Assembly: GCF_018070575.1 (NCBI RefSeq)
Contig: NZ_JAGPXN010000013.1
Coordinates: forward strand, 62,001 to 126,000
Length of the DNA: 64,000 nucleotides
From: Micromonospora sp. C31
GTDB lineage: Bacteria > Actinomycetota > Actinomycetes > Mycobacteriales > Micromonosporaceae
Reading direction: 5' to 3'
A model generated the notes under the pieces. The model had not been told where the DNA came from and made no database searches. It saw only the letters and a program-made list of their open reading frames with translations. Below are positions 1 through 9,078 of this stretch, one piece after another. Position 1 is the stretch's first letter; every line of letters starts with the position of its first letter. The position numbers were made by a program, and so were the translations under genes.

Positions 1-908
1 TAGCTGAAGTAGGAGGCGAGCCGCAGCGCGTACTTGTCCGGGTCTGTGGGGTGGCCGCTGCGGTGCTGCGGGCCGAGGAACTGCATCCAGAGCGGGTACG
101 CCGTCACCAGCAGCGTCAGTGCGCCCGCCACGCCCAGCACCGCCAGCGCCCGGGGAGCCGCCGCCAGCGCCGCCCGGGGCCGGAACAGCACGTGCCCCAG
201 CAGCGCCGTCACGCAGGCCAGGGCGAGGATGAAGAGCATCTCGACGCTGACGAAGAACTGCGCGGAGACCAGCCCGCCGAGGATGAGCCCGTCGCGCAGC
301 GGACGCCCGCCACGGGTCAGCCGGGCCACCCGCCACAGGATGAAGGGGATCAGCCACTGCGCGGTGATGTGCGGGTGGCCGTTGCTGTGCGAGACCAGTG
401 CCGGCGCGAAGGCGCAGCAGGCGGCGCCGACCAGCGCCGCCGCACGGTTGCCGACCACGTGCCGGGAGAGCACCCAGTACCAGGCGAGACCGGTGCCGGC
501 CAGGTTGAGGGTCATCAGCACCAGATACGACAGTGCGGCGCCGCCGAGCAGGGTGACCGGCGCGAGCAGCACGCCGGGCAGCTGGATGCCGACGTTGGTC
601 ATCAGGTTCACGCCGTCGGGCGCGTTCTGCAGAGTGGTGAAGAAGGGGTTCTCCAGATTGGCCACCGCGTGCGCCGCGTGGGCCAGCATCCACTCGTTGA
701 AGTCCTGGTCCGCCGGCTGCGCGCCGAGCACCCGGCCGCGCACGTCGCGCCAGCCCCGGCCGGTCACCCAGAGCGCGCCGGCGAGGAGGACGAGCACGGC
801 GACGACATCCGGCCGGCGCCGGCGGCGCTCCCGGGGCGGATCGGCCGTTGCGCGCTCCTCGGCTGTGTCGGTGGACGGGCCACTCGCCCGGGGGTGCGCT
901 GCGGTCAC
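1..908 (-). CDS. Polytopic membrane glycosyltransferase-like protein (C-terminus beyond window)
   Basis: The reverse strand is open from the edge of the window to a GTG at 908, giving 302 N-terminal residues. After a basic, proline-rich N-terminus of about 30 residues comes a first membrane segment (VVAVLVLLAGALWVTG), then a long outer loop with DQDFNEWMLAH and several further hydrophobic helices. This layout, with an acidic motif in the first outer loop, is that of lipid-linked-sugar glycosyltransferases of the GT-C/GT39-like fold; the assignment to that fold is inference. A -10-like TAGGAT lies 8 bases before the GTG with no ribosome site, so translation is probably leaderless. Its neighbours are glycosyltransferases and acyltransferases, consistent with surface-polymer assembly. 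The C-terminus is cut by the window, so full length cannot be judged. Confidence 0.6.
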   Translation of the reverse strand, partial: MTAAHPRASGPSTDTAEERATADPPRERRRRRPDVVAVLVLLAGALWVTGRGWRDVRGRVLGAQPADQDFNEWMLAHAAHAVANLENPFFTTLQNAPDGVNLMTNVGIQLPGVLLAPVTLLGGAALSYLVLMTLNLAGTGLAWYWVLSRHVVGNRAAALVGAACCAFAPALVSHSNGHPHITAQWLIPFILWRVARLTRGGRPLRDGLILGGLVSAQFFVSVEMLFILALACVTALLGHVLFRPRAALAAAPRALAVLGVAGALTLLVTAYPLWMQFLGPQHRSGHPTDPDKYALRLASYFS

Positions 909-916
909 GGTGCCCG

Positions 917-922
917 ATCCTA
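917..922 (-). promoter_or_regulatory. -10 element for leaderless gene at 908
   Basis: TAGGAT on the minus strand, 8 bases before the GTG, with no Shine-Dalgarno sequence between. Confidence 0.4.
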
Positions 923-963
923 CTCATGGCGACACGCTCCACAGTGCCCCCGCTCGGGCGCGC

Positions 964-1075
964 GTCACCGTCGCGCCCGGGTCCCGCCGAGTCGGACCGG
1001 ACGGGCTCTCGTCACCGCCGCGCCCGGGGCCCGGACCGGGGCCGGGCCCCGTCACCGCCGCGCCCGGGGCCCGCC
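964..1075. repeat. Degenerate GC-rich direct repeats between two genes
   Basis: Three copies of a unit resembling GTCACCGCCGCGCCCGGG begin at 964, 1011 and 1051; the first is slightly diverged. They fill the gap between the ends of two minus-strand genes. No coding frame or known element was recognised. Confidence 0.45.
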
Positions 1076-1077
1076 GG

Positions 1078-2688
1078 TCAGGCCGGGACGGGCTGTGGCG
1101 AGTCGGGAGCGCAGCCGGCGGTCGGCGCGGGCGGGTGGTCGGGCAGCAGCCGGGAGTAGACCCCGTCGAGCACCCGCGCCTGCGCCTCCCACGTCCACGA
1201 CTCCAACAACCCCGGACGCCCGTACGCCTCCCGATAACGCCCCGGATCCCCCAACACCGACCGCACCACCCGCACGAAGTCCCCCACATCCTCCGCCCGG
1301 AACACCTCACCCTGACCCGTCGACCGCACCGTCTCCGCCATCGTCCGCACATCAGAGACCACCAACGGCAACCGCGCATGCGAATACTCGAAGAACTTCG
1401 TGATCAACGCGATCTCATGATTCGGCCAATGATGAATCGGAATGACCCCCACCGAAGCCCCCGACAAGAACGGCACCACCTGATGGTGCGGCACGTACGA
1501 CAACACGTGCACCCGCCCCGCCACACCCAACTCCCCCGCCCGGACCACCAACCCCTTCACGTACGGGGCGGCCGGACGGGGCACCACCAGCGCGACGTGG
1601 GCGTCGGGCAGTTCGGCGAGCGCCTCGACCATGATGCCGAGTCCCCGCTGTTCCGCGGCGGCACCGCTGTAGACCAGCAGCGGCACGTCCGGCCCGATCC
1701 CGCACCGCTGGCGGATGTCCGGCGCCCCGTCGCCGCCCGCCGCGTCCGCGCTGCTCGGGGTGTTCAGCACGACGGTGGGCTGCTCGGGCAGGTGGTGCCG
1801 CTCGCGCAGCAGGTCGGCCAGCCCGTCGGAGACGGTGAGCACCGCGTCGGCGTACGGGGCGTACTCCCGCTCGTGCGCCGTGTTGGCCGGCAGCCACCGG
1901 GGGCTGTCGTTCCAGCGCCGGATGCCGGGCAGGAACTCGTGGGCGTCCCAGACCAGCGCGACGCGCCGGCCCCGGGCGGCGGCCCGCAGCTTGGCCCGGG
2001 CACCGACCCCGAGCATCCGGAAGTCGTTGGCGTGGATCAGGTCCGGCCGCAGCTTGTCGACCACCGGCCCGTAGGCCAGCTCGAAGTCCCACAGCGCCGG
2101 GTCGAGCCGCCGCCAGGCGCGGTCGCCGGCCACCGTCTGCCAGAACCGCGTGTAGAGCTTGTCCACGGGGGTGGCCAGGCCCTTGCGTGCCTCCTGGGCC
2201 CGGCTGAGTTGGCGTCGCCGCAGCGACACCCAGCGGCGCGACACCTTCGTCGCCAGCAGCTCACCCCGCAGCAGCTGCCGGCTCAACGTCAGCCCGGCGG
2301 AGGAACGTCCCTCCCCGCGGGCCTGGCTCAGCGCACCGAGGCGCGCCTCCAGGTCGGCGCGGCGGGCGCGCACCTCCTGCTCGCGCCGGGCGGCGATCCC
2401 GGTGGGCGGGTAGGCGAGCGGGCCGCGCACCCAGTGGCGGCGGAACTCGTGCGGCGCCCGGGCGAGCGAGGTGGTCATCGGCAGCAGCCGGACCTCGGCC
2501 CCGCCGAGCTGCCAGGTCTGCGCCTTGCCGGTGGCGGAGCGGCCCAGCAGAACCACCTCCCAGCCGGCCTCGGCGGCCGACGCGGCGGTCTTCTGCACCC
2601 GGGAGTCGCCCTCGACGCCGTTGTCCACGAGCATGACCACCCGGCCCCGGGTGGCGGGGGCGGCCGGTCCGGCGGCGCCGTCGGTCAT
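1078..2688 (-). CDS. GT4-type glycosyltransferase with internal codon-usage island
   Basis: 536 residues. The ATG at 2688 is chosen over upstream in-frame starts because GGAGGAGG sits 4-5 bases before it. The N-terminus reads GRVVMLVDNGVEGDSRVQKTA, a GT-B Rossmann start shared with the paralogous gene at 4193-6757 (VLVANGITGDSRVQKTA). The second half has the retaining GT4 features HEIALITKFFEYSHARLPLVVSD, where E and the following loop contact the nucleotide sugar. Acts in the cytoplasm on an unknown acceptor; the locus suggests a wall glycopolymer. Between about 1165 and 1563 codon choice changes abruptly (Leu TTG, His CAT, Gly GGG), unlike the flanks. The donor sugar cannot be read from the sequence. 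Confidence 0.85.
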   Translation of the reverse strand: MTDGAAGPAAPATRGRVVMLVDNGVEGDSRVQKTAASAAEAGWEVVLLGRSATGKAQTWQLGGAEVRLLPMTTSLARAPHEFRRHWVRGPLAYPPTGIAARREQEVRARRADLEARLGALSQARGEGRSSAGLTLSRQLLRGELLATKVSRRWVSLRRRQLSRAQEARKGLATPVDKLYTRFWQTVAGDRAWRRLDPALWDFELAYGPVVDKLRPDLIHANDFRMLGVGARAKLRAAARGRRVALVWDAHEFLPGIRRWNDSPRWLPANTAHEREYAPYADAVLTVSDGLADLLRERHHLPEQPTVVLNTPSSADAAGGDGAPDIRQRCGIGPDVPLLVYSGAAAEQRGLGIMVEALAELPDAHVALVVPRPAAPYVKGLVVRAGELGVAGRVHVLSYVPHHQVVPFLSGASVGVIPIHHWPNHEIALITKFFEYSHARLPLVVSDVRTMAETVRSTGQGEVFRAEDVGDFVRVVRSVLGDPGRYREAYGRPGLLESWTWEAQARVLDGVYSRLLPDHPPAPTAGCAPDSPQPVPA

Positions 2689-2842
2689 GGTGCCTCCTCC
2701 GTCTGTGCGGCCCCGTCGGGCCCCGGCGAGTGTACGGCAGCGGCAGCCGCCCGGACGCCACGCTCCCGGTGCGCCGGAGGCGGCCGACGGCTGTCGACCC
2801 ACCGACCGCAGCATCGTCGGCGGACGGGACCAGTCGGGGCAC

Positions 2843-2848
2843 TAGCAT
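2843..2848 (+). promoter_or_regulatory. -10 element for leaderless acyltransferase
   Basis: TAGCAT 6 bases before the GTG at 2855; there is no ribosome site. Confidence 0.4.
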
Positions 2849-2854
2849 GGCCCG

Positions 2855-4036
2855 GTGACCGCCTCCCACCCTGTCAACGTCGCGCCGGCCGCCGGGGCCG
2901 GCCCCGCTGCCTCGCCGGCCCCGCACCGACCGGACGCAGCCGCCGCCACCACGGGCCCGGCCCCGCAGAGCCGGGCCGGCGGGCCACCGCCCCGCGAGTA
3001 CGGGCTGGACGCGCTGCGGGTCGTGGCGATCTGCGGCGTGGTGGCGATCCACGTCTTCGGCGTCATCGTCGGCCAGGACGACCTGCGCGGCAATCTCGGC
3101 TGGTGGGTCGCCACCGCGATCGACATCGGGGCGATCTGGACCGTGCCCGCGTTCATCATGCTCAGCGGGGCGTTCGTGCTCGACCCGCGGGCGCACCGGG
3201 CCGGTCCGGCCGCGTTCTACCGCAAGCGGTTCGCGCGGATCCTCCCCGCCATGATCGTCTGGCACGTCGTGTACGTGGTCGTGGTGCGGATGGCGATGCG
3301 AGGCGAGGACGTGAGCCTGACCCTGCTGACCCGGCTGCTGATCGACGGCAAGGTCTTCACCGCACTGTATTTCCTCTGGCTGATCGCCGGGCTCTACGTG
3401 CTCGCGCCCGTCCTCGCACCGTTCCTGCACGCGGGCGGGCGGCACCGGGCGCTGGTCACCGCCGGCGTCGCGCTGGGCTGGACCATGGTCGCCTACATGA
3501 TCCCGGGCATCGCCCTGATGCTCGGCGACTCCCGGCCGAACATCCTGACCAGTTGGAACCGGTGGTGGCCGTACGTCGGCTTCTTCATCGCGGGCTGGGC
3601 CCTGCGCAAGGTGGTGCTCAACCGGCTCTGGACGGTGCTCGCCCTCGTCGGCGCCGGCCTGCTGCTGGCCGAGGCGATCTGGCAGTTCGGGGTGGCGCCC
3701 GAGCACCGCCTGCTCCAGGCCACCTTCCCGGTGATGGCGACCGGCACGCTGGTCGCCGCGGCCACCCTGTTGATCTTCATGGCCTCGGTGAGCATCGGTT
3801 CCCGGGTCACCTGGCGGCCGGCGGTGGCCCGCCTGGTGACCCGTCTCTCCGACGCCTCGTTCGGGGTGTTCCTGGTCCACCTGCTGGTCTTCGAGGTCTT
3901 CCGGCAGCTGATCCCCGAGGTGAAGGCCGGGCGTTCGCTGGAGGTCATCGGGTTGACCTACCCGGCCGTGCTGGTGGTCTCCTTCGCCGTCGCCATGGTG
4001 GCGGCCCGGATCCCGTACGTCCGGGCGGTCTTCTGA
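2855..4036 (+). CDS. Acyltransferase family 3 (OafA/YrhL-like) membrane protein
   Basis: 393 residues. A proline/alanine-rich cytoplasmic N-terminus of about 48 residues is followed by REYGLDALRVVAICGVVAIH, the hallmark first helix of acyltransferase-3 proteins with the conserved His. Next come FIMLSGAFVLDP and FYRKRFARILPAMIVWH (the R-x-x-R-x-x-P motif), and about ten hydrophobic helices in all. The family moves acyl groups (often acetyl) across the membrane onto surface sugars. It starts at GTG with TAGCAT upstream, so probably leaderless. It stands divergent from the glycosyltransferase at 1078-2688 and converges on the one at 4193-6757, so it likely decorates the polymer of this locus. 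Confidence 0.88.
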   Translation: MTASHPVNVAPAAGAGPAASPAPHRPDAAAATTGPAPQSRAGGPPPREYGLDALRVVAICGVVAIHVFGVIVGQDDLRGNLGWWVATAIDIGAIWTVPAFIMLSGAFVLDPRAHRAGPAAFYRKRFARILPAMIVWHVVYVVVVRMAMRGEDVSLTLLTRLLIDGKVFTALYFLWLIAGLYVLAPVLAPFLHAGGRHRALVTAGVALGWTMVAYMIPGIALMLGDSRPNILTSWNRWWPYVGFFIAGWALRKVVLNRLWTVLALVGAGLLLAEAIWQFGVAPEHRLLQATFPVMATGTLVAAATLLIFMASVSIGSRVTWRPAVARLVTRLSDASFGVFLVHLLVFEVFRQLIPEVKAGRSLEVIGLTYPAVLVVSFAVAMVAARIPYVRAVF

Positions 4037-4052
4037 CCGACCGCCGCTGGTG

Positions 4053-4084
4053 GTGGCCCGGACGCCCGGCACCGTCCGGGCCAC
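4053..4084. terminator. Bidirectional hairpin between convergent genes
   Basis: A perfect 12-bp stem (GTGGCCCGGACG, 8-base loop) lies between two converging gene ends. There is no T-tract, as is usual for actinomycete hairpins. Confidence 0.6.
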
Positions 4085-4192
4085 CGTCGTCCGGCGGCGG
4101 TGGGCCTGCTGGTCGGTGCCGGCGGCGACGGCCGACGGCCGCCCACCCTCCCGCGTGGGCGGGGGGACGGGCGGCCGTCGGACCGCGTCGTC

Positions 4193-6757
4193 TCAGCCGA
4201 GGAACGAGGTGAGCTGGCGGGCCGTCCAGGTGCCGTCGTGGTAGGTGCGGGCGTACTCGGCGGAGGCGAGGCCGATCTTGGCGGTCGCCTCCCGGTCGTC
4301 GAGCAGGGACTCGACGACCGCGGTGAGGTCGGTCGGCGTGGCGTGGACGATCGGCAGGTCGCCACCGACGGTCTTCGTGACCTGCTCGCTGAGGTAGGCC
4401 ACCACCGGCTTGCCGGCGGCCATCGCCTCGACCGCGAAGGTGCCGAAGCTGCCCGTGGTGAACTGGTCGAGCACCAGGTCGCAGTCGCGGACCAGCTCGC
4501 GCATCTCCGCCCAGGCCACCCCCTCGGCCAGCCGCAGCTCGATGACGCCCCGGTCGTGCAGGGCCTGCATCGCCGGCAGGATCCGGTCGGTGCCCTTGGT
4601 CCACCGCTTGGACGGCGCGTGCAGCACCAGCGGTCGGGGCCGCTGCATCACCGGCCGGTCGCAGGCCCAGGCGTCGACGTCCACCACCAGCGGGGCCCAC
4701 GTCGCCCAGGGCAGGTCCTCGAGCAGGTCCGGCGTGGTCACGAAGGCCGGCAGCCCGGACTCCTCGGCCACCCGGCGGTTGCGCTCGGCCTTCTTGCGCA
4801 GCTTCGCCGCGACCCCGTCCGGAGCGTCCCGGAACAGGGAGAACTCGTGCCGCTGCTGGTGCCGGTCCGGGTGCCGGATCTCGCTGCCGTGCGCCAGCAG
4901 GGCGACCTTGATCCCGGCCTTGCGCAACGCCGGCAGGTCACCCTCGATGTTGTCGCCGTTGAGCTGGCCGAACAGCGGCATGAACGCGTCCACCAGCACG
5001 TGGGTGTACTGGCTGAGCACCCGGTTCAGCTGCTCCATCTGGAAGTCGAGTTCCGGCTGCCGCAGCGAGTCGAGGTAGATGTCGGCCGGGTAGTCGAACG
5101 AGCCGGGGAGCTTGTTCATCACCACCTGCACCGACACGTCGGCGTTGTCCCGGCAGATGGCCCGGGCGAAGGCCGCGCCCTGACCGGCGTAGTTGGCCGG
5201 GCCCAGGCCGAGGCGGATCGGCGTCTCGCCGAGTTCGCGCCAGCCGCCCAGTGGCCGCGGCTCGGCGGTGCCCGTCGACGGCGTGGTGACCGGTCGCTCC
5301 TGCACCGTCCACGGCACCTCGCACGGGCCGGCCGGCACGACGCCGGAGAGATCCCGGTAGAGCTGGAGCAGTTTGCCGCTCTGCCGCTCCCAGGACAGGT
5401 CGTCGAGGATCGGCTCGCTGATGTGCGCGGCCAGCTCGGCCCGGCGGGCGGTGGCCCGCCGTACCGCCGCCACGAACCCCGCCACGTCACCGGAGGTGAA
5501 GGTCTCCCCGATGTCGTTCCCCTCGACGAACGCCCGGACCACCTGCACGTCGCTGGTGACCAGGGGAAGGCCGGCGTGCAGGTACTCGGAGACCTTCGTC
5601 GGCAGGGACAGCTCGCAGTTCGGGGTCCGCTGGAACGGGATCAGGCCGAGGTCGGCGGAGCTGAGGTAGTCGGCGACCTCGTACGGGGCGACGTAGGGGA
5701 CCACGTGCACCCGGTCCCGCGTTCCGGTCGCCTCGGCCCGGGCGAGCAGCTCCTCCAGCAGCGGGGTCATCCGGCCGCTGACCAGGGCCAGGTGATGCTC
5801 GGGCAGCTGCGGCAGCGCCGCGATGACGGTGTCCAGCCCGCGTTCCTTGCCGATCCAGCCCGCGTACACCATCAGCGGCACGCCCTCGGCGACGCCGGCC
5901 CGCTCCCGTACGGAGGCGGTCACGGTGCCGCTGCGGATGCCCTCCCGCACCGGCGAGTTCCCCACCACCAGCGGGGTCTTCGGCAGCCCGTACTCCGTCT
6001 GGAGCTTCTCCGCGATCTGCTCGGAGACGGTGACCACCGCGTCGGCCCGGCCGATGAACTCCCGTTCGGCGGCCCGCACGCCGCTGGCCTGCTGCGGCTT
6101 CGGCCAGGCGACGCCCTGCACGTACTCGTGGGCGTCGTAGAGCCAGACGCAGCCACGCCCGCGCGCCCGCAGCCGCGCGGCGCTCATCGCGGCGGTCGGG
6201 ATCGTGTTGATGTCGTTGGCGTGGATGACGTCCGGTTCCAACTCCTCCAGCACCGGCCCGAACGCCAGGTCGATGTCGAGCAGCGTCGGCCAGTCGGTCC
6301 GCCAGTCGCCGGTCGGCGGCAGCGGCTGGGTGCTGTGGAACTGTTCCCAACCCCAGGCCCGCAGCCGGAACTGGTGGACCGCCTCGTGCGCCCGCAGCCA
6401 GGCGCGCGGCGGCGGGTTGCGCTTCGCCGTCTGCGACCGGAGCCAGGCCTGGTGCGAGGCGCGGTAGCGGGCCAGCGCGGACTTGTCCGGGATGCCGAAC
6501 TGCGTCAGCGTACGGCGGACGCGGTGCTCCCGGGCGGGCCGTCGGGACAGGGTCTGCGGCACCGGAACCCGGATGACCTGGATCGGCCCCATGGCGGACC
6601 GCTCCGCCTCGCCCTTCTTGCGGCTGCTCCGGCCCACCAGGAACACGTCCCACCCGTCCCGGGCGGCGGCGATGGCGGTCTTCTGTACGCGGGAGTCGCC
6701 AGTGATGCCGTTGGCGACGAGTACGACGAGCCGCGGCGCTCGGCGGGGCGTTGACAT
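4193..6757 (-). CDS. Two-domain glycosyltransferase (tandem GT-B fusion)
   Basis: 854 residues, about twice a normal GT4 enzyme. Residues 1-430 form one complete GT4 unit: start RLVVLVANGITGDSRVQKTA, later ELSLPTKVSEYLHAGLPLVTSD. Residues about 470-854 form a second GT-B unit with LGLGPANYAGQGAAFARA at its start and TGSFGTFAVEAMAAGKPVVA near its end. A proline/threonine linker (about 440-465) joins them. One protein could therefore add two successive sugars; acceptor and donors are unknown. The ATG at 6757 has AAGGA about 6 bases upstream. The sugar-nucleotide genes at 6840-8983 lie immediately upstream on the same strand, probably in one operon. Confidence 0.85.
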   Translation of the reverse strand: MSTPRRAPRLVVLVANGITGDSRVQKTAIAAARDGWDVFLVGRSSRKKGEAERSAMGPIQVIRVPVPQTLSRRPAREHRVRRTLTQFGIPDKSALARYRASHQAWLRSQTAKRNPPPRAWLRAHEAVHQFRLRAWGWEQFHSTQPLPPTGDWRTDWPTLLDIDLAFGPVLEELEPDVIHANDINTIPTAAMSAARLRARGRGCVWLYDAHEYVQGVAWPKPQQASGVRAAEREFIGRADAVVTVSEQIAEKLQTEYGLPKTPLVVGNSPVREGIRSGTVTASVRERAGVAEGVPLMVYAGWIGKERGLDTVIAALPQLPEHHLALVSGRMTPLLEELLARAEATGTRDRVHVVPYVAPYEVADYLSSADLGLIPFQRTPNCELSLPTKVSEYLHAGLPLVTSDVQVVRAFVEGNDIGETFTSGDVAGFVAAVRRATARRAELAAHISEPILDDLSWERQSGKLLQLYRDLSGVVPAGPCEVPWTVQERPVTTPSTGTAEPRPLGGWRELGETPIRLGLGPANYAGQGAAFARAICRDNADVSVQVVMNKLPGSFDYPADIYLDSLRQPELDFQMEQLNRVLSQYTHVLVDAFMPLFGQLNGDNIEGDLPALRKAGIKVALLAHGSEIRHPDRHQQRHEFSLFRDAPDGVAAKLRKKAERNRRVAEESGLPAFVTTPDLLEDLPWATWAPLVVDVDAWACDRPVMQRPRPLVLHAPSKRWTKGTDRILPAMQALHDRGVIELRLAEGVAWAEMRELVRDCDLVLDQFTTGSFGTFAVEAMAAGKPVVAYLSEQVTKTVGGDLPIVHATPTDLTAVVESLLDDREATAKIGLASAEYARTYHDGTWTARQLTSFLG

Positions 6758-6839
6758 GCGCTGTCCTTCGTGGAGGAGGGCTGGCGGTGGAGGGATGCCC
6801 GACCGCGGTCCGCCGGACGCGGACCGCGGTCGCCCGGGG

Positions 6840-7877
6840 TCAGCGGGTGGAGAGGGTGTCCCCCGCCGGGGACGGCGTGCCCGTGCCCACGGCGATCGTG
6901 CTGCCGTCGGTCGCGGAACGCAGGACGGCGCCGGCCACCTCGACCGTACGCAGGCCCTGGCGCAGGGTCACGATGTCGCTCTCCTTGCCCTCGACCGCGT
7001 CCCGGAAGCGCTCGTGCTCGACCAGCAGCGGCTCCCGCTTGGGGATCGCGTAGCGCACCATGTCGCCCTCGGCGACGCCCCGGAACGCGCGCAGCGCCTC
7101 CCACTCGGTGTCGATGGCGCCGTTGGCGTAGAAGGTGAGGTCGGCGGTGAGGGTGTCGGCGACGAAGCAGCCCCGGTCACCGGTGATCACCGTGGACCGC
7201 TCCTTGAGCGGGCTCAGCCAGTTGACCAGGTGGTTGACCATGGTGCCGTCGGCGAGCTGCCCCACCACGGCGACCATGTCCTCGTGCAGCCGGCCGCTGC
7301 GGGAGACCGTCCGGGCCGACACCGAGGTGTATTCCTGGCCGGTCACCCAGCTGGTCAGGTCGATGTCGTGGGTGGCCAGGTCCATCACGACGCCGACGTC
7401 GGCGATGCGGTGCGGGAACGGGCCCTGCCGGCGGGTGACGACCTGGTAGACCTCGCCCAGTTCGCCCGCCTCCAGCCGGGTGCGCAGGTTCTGCAGGGCG
7501 GGGTTGTAACGCTCGATGTGCCCCACCCCGGCCACCAGGCCGGCGGCCTCGAACGCCTCGACGAGCCGCAGCGCCGCGTCCACGCTCTGCGCGAGGGGCT
7601 TCTCGATCAGGGCGCTGACGCCGTTGGCGGCCAACTCCAGGCCGACCTGCTCGTGCAGCGCCGTCGGGCAGGCCACCACCGCGTAGTCGATGCCGAGGGC
7701 GAGCAGGTCGCCGAGCTCGGGCACGACCGGCGCCCGCAGCGTGCCGGTGGTGTCGCCGGCCGGGTCGACGATGCCGACCAGTTCGACGCCGTCCAGGCCG
7801 GCCAGGACGCGGGCGTGGTTGCGGCCCATCGCGCCGAGGCCGATCAGGCCGGCGCGCAGCTTGCGGCCGGCGCTCAT
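6840..7877 (-). CDS. Gfo/Idh/MocA-family NAD(P)-dependent sugar dehydrogenase
   Basis: 345 residues. The Rossmann motif GLIGLGAMGRNHARVL is near residue 10, the catalytic EKP motif (ALIEKPLAQS) near residue 95, and GHIERYNPA and DLATHDIDLTSWV follow at the substrate site. Family members oxidise a sugar hydroxyl to a keto group. The start codon overlaps the stop of the aminotransferase gene by 4 bases (ATGA), so the two are translationally coupled. A dehydrogenase next to a DegT aminotransferase is the WlbA/WlbE (WbpB/WbpE) arrangement that makes 3-amino sugars from UDP-HexNAc uronates. By that analogy this pair makes a UDP-amino sugar for the polymer; the exact substrate is inference. Confidence 0.85.
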   Translation of the reverse strand: MSAGRKLRAGLIGLGAMGRNHARVLAGLDGVELVGIVDPAGDTTGTLRAPVVPELGDLLALGIDYAVVACPTALHEQVGLELAANGVSALIEKPLAQSVDAALRLVEAFEAAGLVAGVGHIERYNPALQNLRTRLEAGELGEVYQVVTRRQGPFPHRIADVGVVMDLATHDIDLTSWVTGQEYTSVSARTVSRSGRLHEDMVAVVGQLADGTMVNHLVNWLSPLKERSTVITGDRGCFVADTLTADLTFYANGAIDTEWEALRAFRGVAEGDMVRYAIPKREPLLVEHERFRDAVEGKESDIVTLRQGLRTVEVAGAVLRSATDGSTIAVGTGTPSPAGDTLSTR

Positions 7878-8983
7878 CGGGCACCCCCGGCCAGGTTCGC
7901 GCCCTCGGCGATGCGCTCCAGCTCGGCCTCGGTCAGCGAGGGGTGCACGGGCAGGGAGACGACCTCGGCGGCGGCGCGCTCGGTCTCCGGCAGGTCCCAG
8001 GGGCCGGGCCTGCCGTCCTCGGTCAGGTAGGGCTTGAGCCGGTGGATCGGGGTCGGGTAGTAGACGGCGTTGCCGATGCCCAGCTCGGTGAGACGCTGCT
8101 GGGCGGCGTCCCGGTCGCCCCGCACCCGCACCGTGTACTGGTGGTAGACGTGCCGGGCGGCGTCGGCGACCGGCGGGGTGACCATGCCGGTGATCTTCGA
8201 GTCGAGGAACTTGGCGTTGGCGCGGCGCTGCTCGGTCCACTGGCCGAGCTGGCCCAGCTGGACCCGGCCGATGGCCGCGGCGACGTCGGTCATCCGCATG
8301 TTCGCGCCGACGATCTCGTTGGCGTACCGCTGCTCCATGCCCTGGTTGCGCAACAGCCGCAGGGTGCGGGCCAGCCCGGCGTCGGCGGTGCTGACCATGC
8401 CGCCCTCCAGGGCGTGCATGTTCTTCGTGGGATAGAAGCTGAAGCAGCCGGCGGTGCCGAAGGCGCCCACCGGGGTGCCGTTCAGCGCCGCGCCGTGGGC
8501 CTGGGCGGCGTCCTCGACGACGGCCAGGCCGTGCTGCTCGGCGATCGCCATGATCCGGTCCATCGCGGCGGGGTGGCCGTAGAGGTGGACCGGCATGATC
8601 GCCACGGTGCGCGGGGTGACCGCGGCGGCGACCGCCTCCGGGTCGAGGCAGAAGCTGCCCGGCTCGATGTCCACGAAGACGGGCACGGCGCCGACCAGCC
8701 GGACGGCGTTCGCGCTGGCCGCGAAGGAGAACGACGGCACGATGACCTCGTCACCCGGACCGAAGCCGAGGGCCATGAGGGTGAGCTGCAGGGCGGAGGT
8801 GCCCGAGTTCACCGCGACGCAGTGCCGGCCGGCGACCAGCTCGCCGAACTCCTCCTCGAAGGCCGCGACCTCCGGCCCCTGCACCACCCGGCCGCTGCGG
8901 AGCACCCGGACAGCCGCCTCGATCTCGGCATCGCCGATGATCGGCCGCGCTGGGGGAATGAACTCGGGGTGCGGCCCAGCCAT
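7874..8983 (-). CDS. DegT/DnrJ/EryC1-family PLP-dependent sugar aminotransferase
   Basis: 369 residues. The ATG at 8983 is chosen because AGGAGGA lies about 7 bases upstream; the frame extends further upstream but without a ribosome site. Visible motifs: SGTSALQLTLMALG (phosphate binding), VVEDAAQAHGA, and CFSFYPTKNMHALEGG, where the Lys of PTKN forms the Schiff base with PLP. NQGMEQRYANEIVGANMRM fits the UDP-keto-sugar aminotransferase branch. It would transaminate the keto sugar made by the coupled dehydrogenase at 6840-7877. First gene of the minus-strand operon that continues into the tandem glycosyltransferase. Confidence 0.9.
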   Translation of the reverse strand: MAGPHPEFIPPARPIIGDAEIEAAVRVLRSGRVVQGPEVAAFEEEFGELVAGRHCVAVNSGTSALQLTLMALGFGPGDEVIVPSFSFAASANAVRLVGAVPVFVDIEPGSFCLDPEAVAAAVTPRTVAIMPVHLYGHPAAMDRIMAIAEQHGLAVVEDAAQAHGAALNGTPVGAFGTAGCFSFYPTKNMHALEGGMVSTADAGLARTLRLLRNQGMEQRYANEIVGANMRMTDVAAAIGRVQLGQLGQWTEQRRANAKFLDSKITGMVTPPVADAARHVYHQYTVRVRGDRDAAQQRLTELGIGNAVYYPTPIHRLKPYLTEDGRPGPWDLPETERAAAEVVSLPVHPSLTEAELERIAEGANLAGGAR

Positions 8984-9078
8984 GGGGCATCCTCCTGTGT
9001 CAGATGGTGTATCGGATGGGGGCTCGGGGTGCGATACTAGCCCGTTGCGAATCGGGCCGAGACCCATGAGGTCAACGT

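Noticed and set aside
34..4212. Very long plus-strand open frame (over 1,390 codons)
   Set aside because: It lies antisense to well-supported genes and is the usual stop-poor shadow in very GC-rich DNA; its sequence is low-complexity and Pro/Arg-rich.
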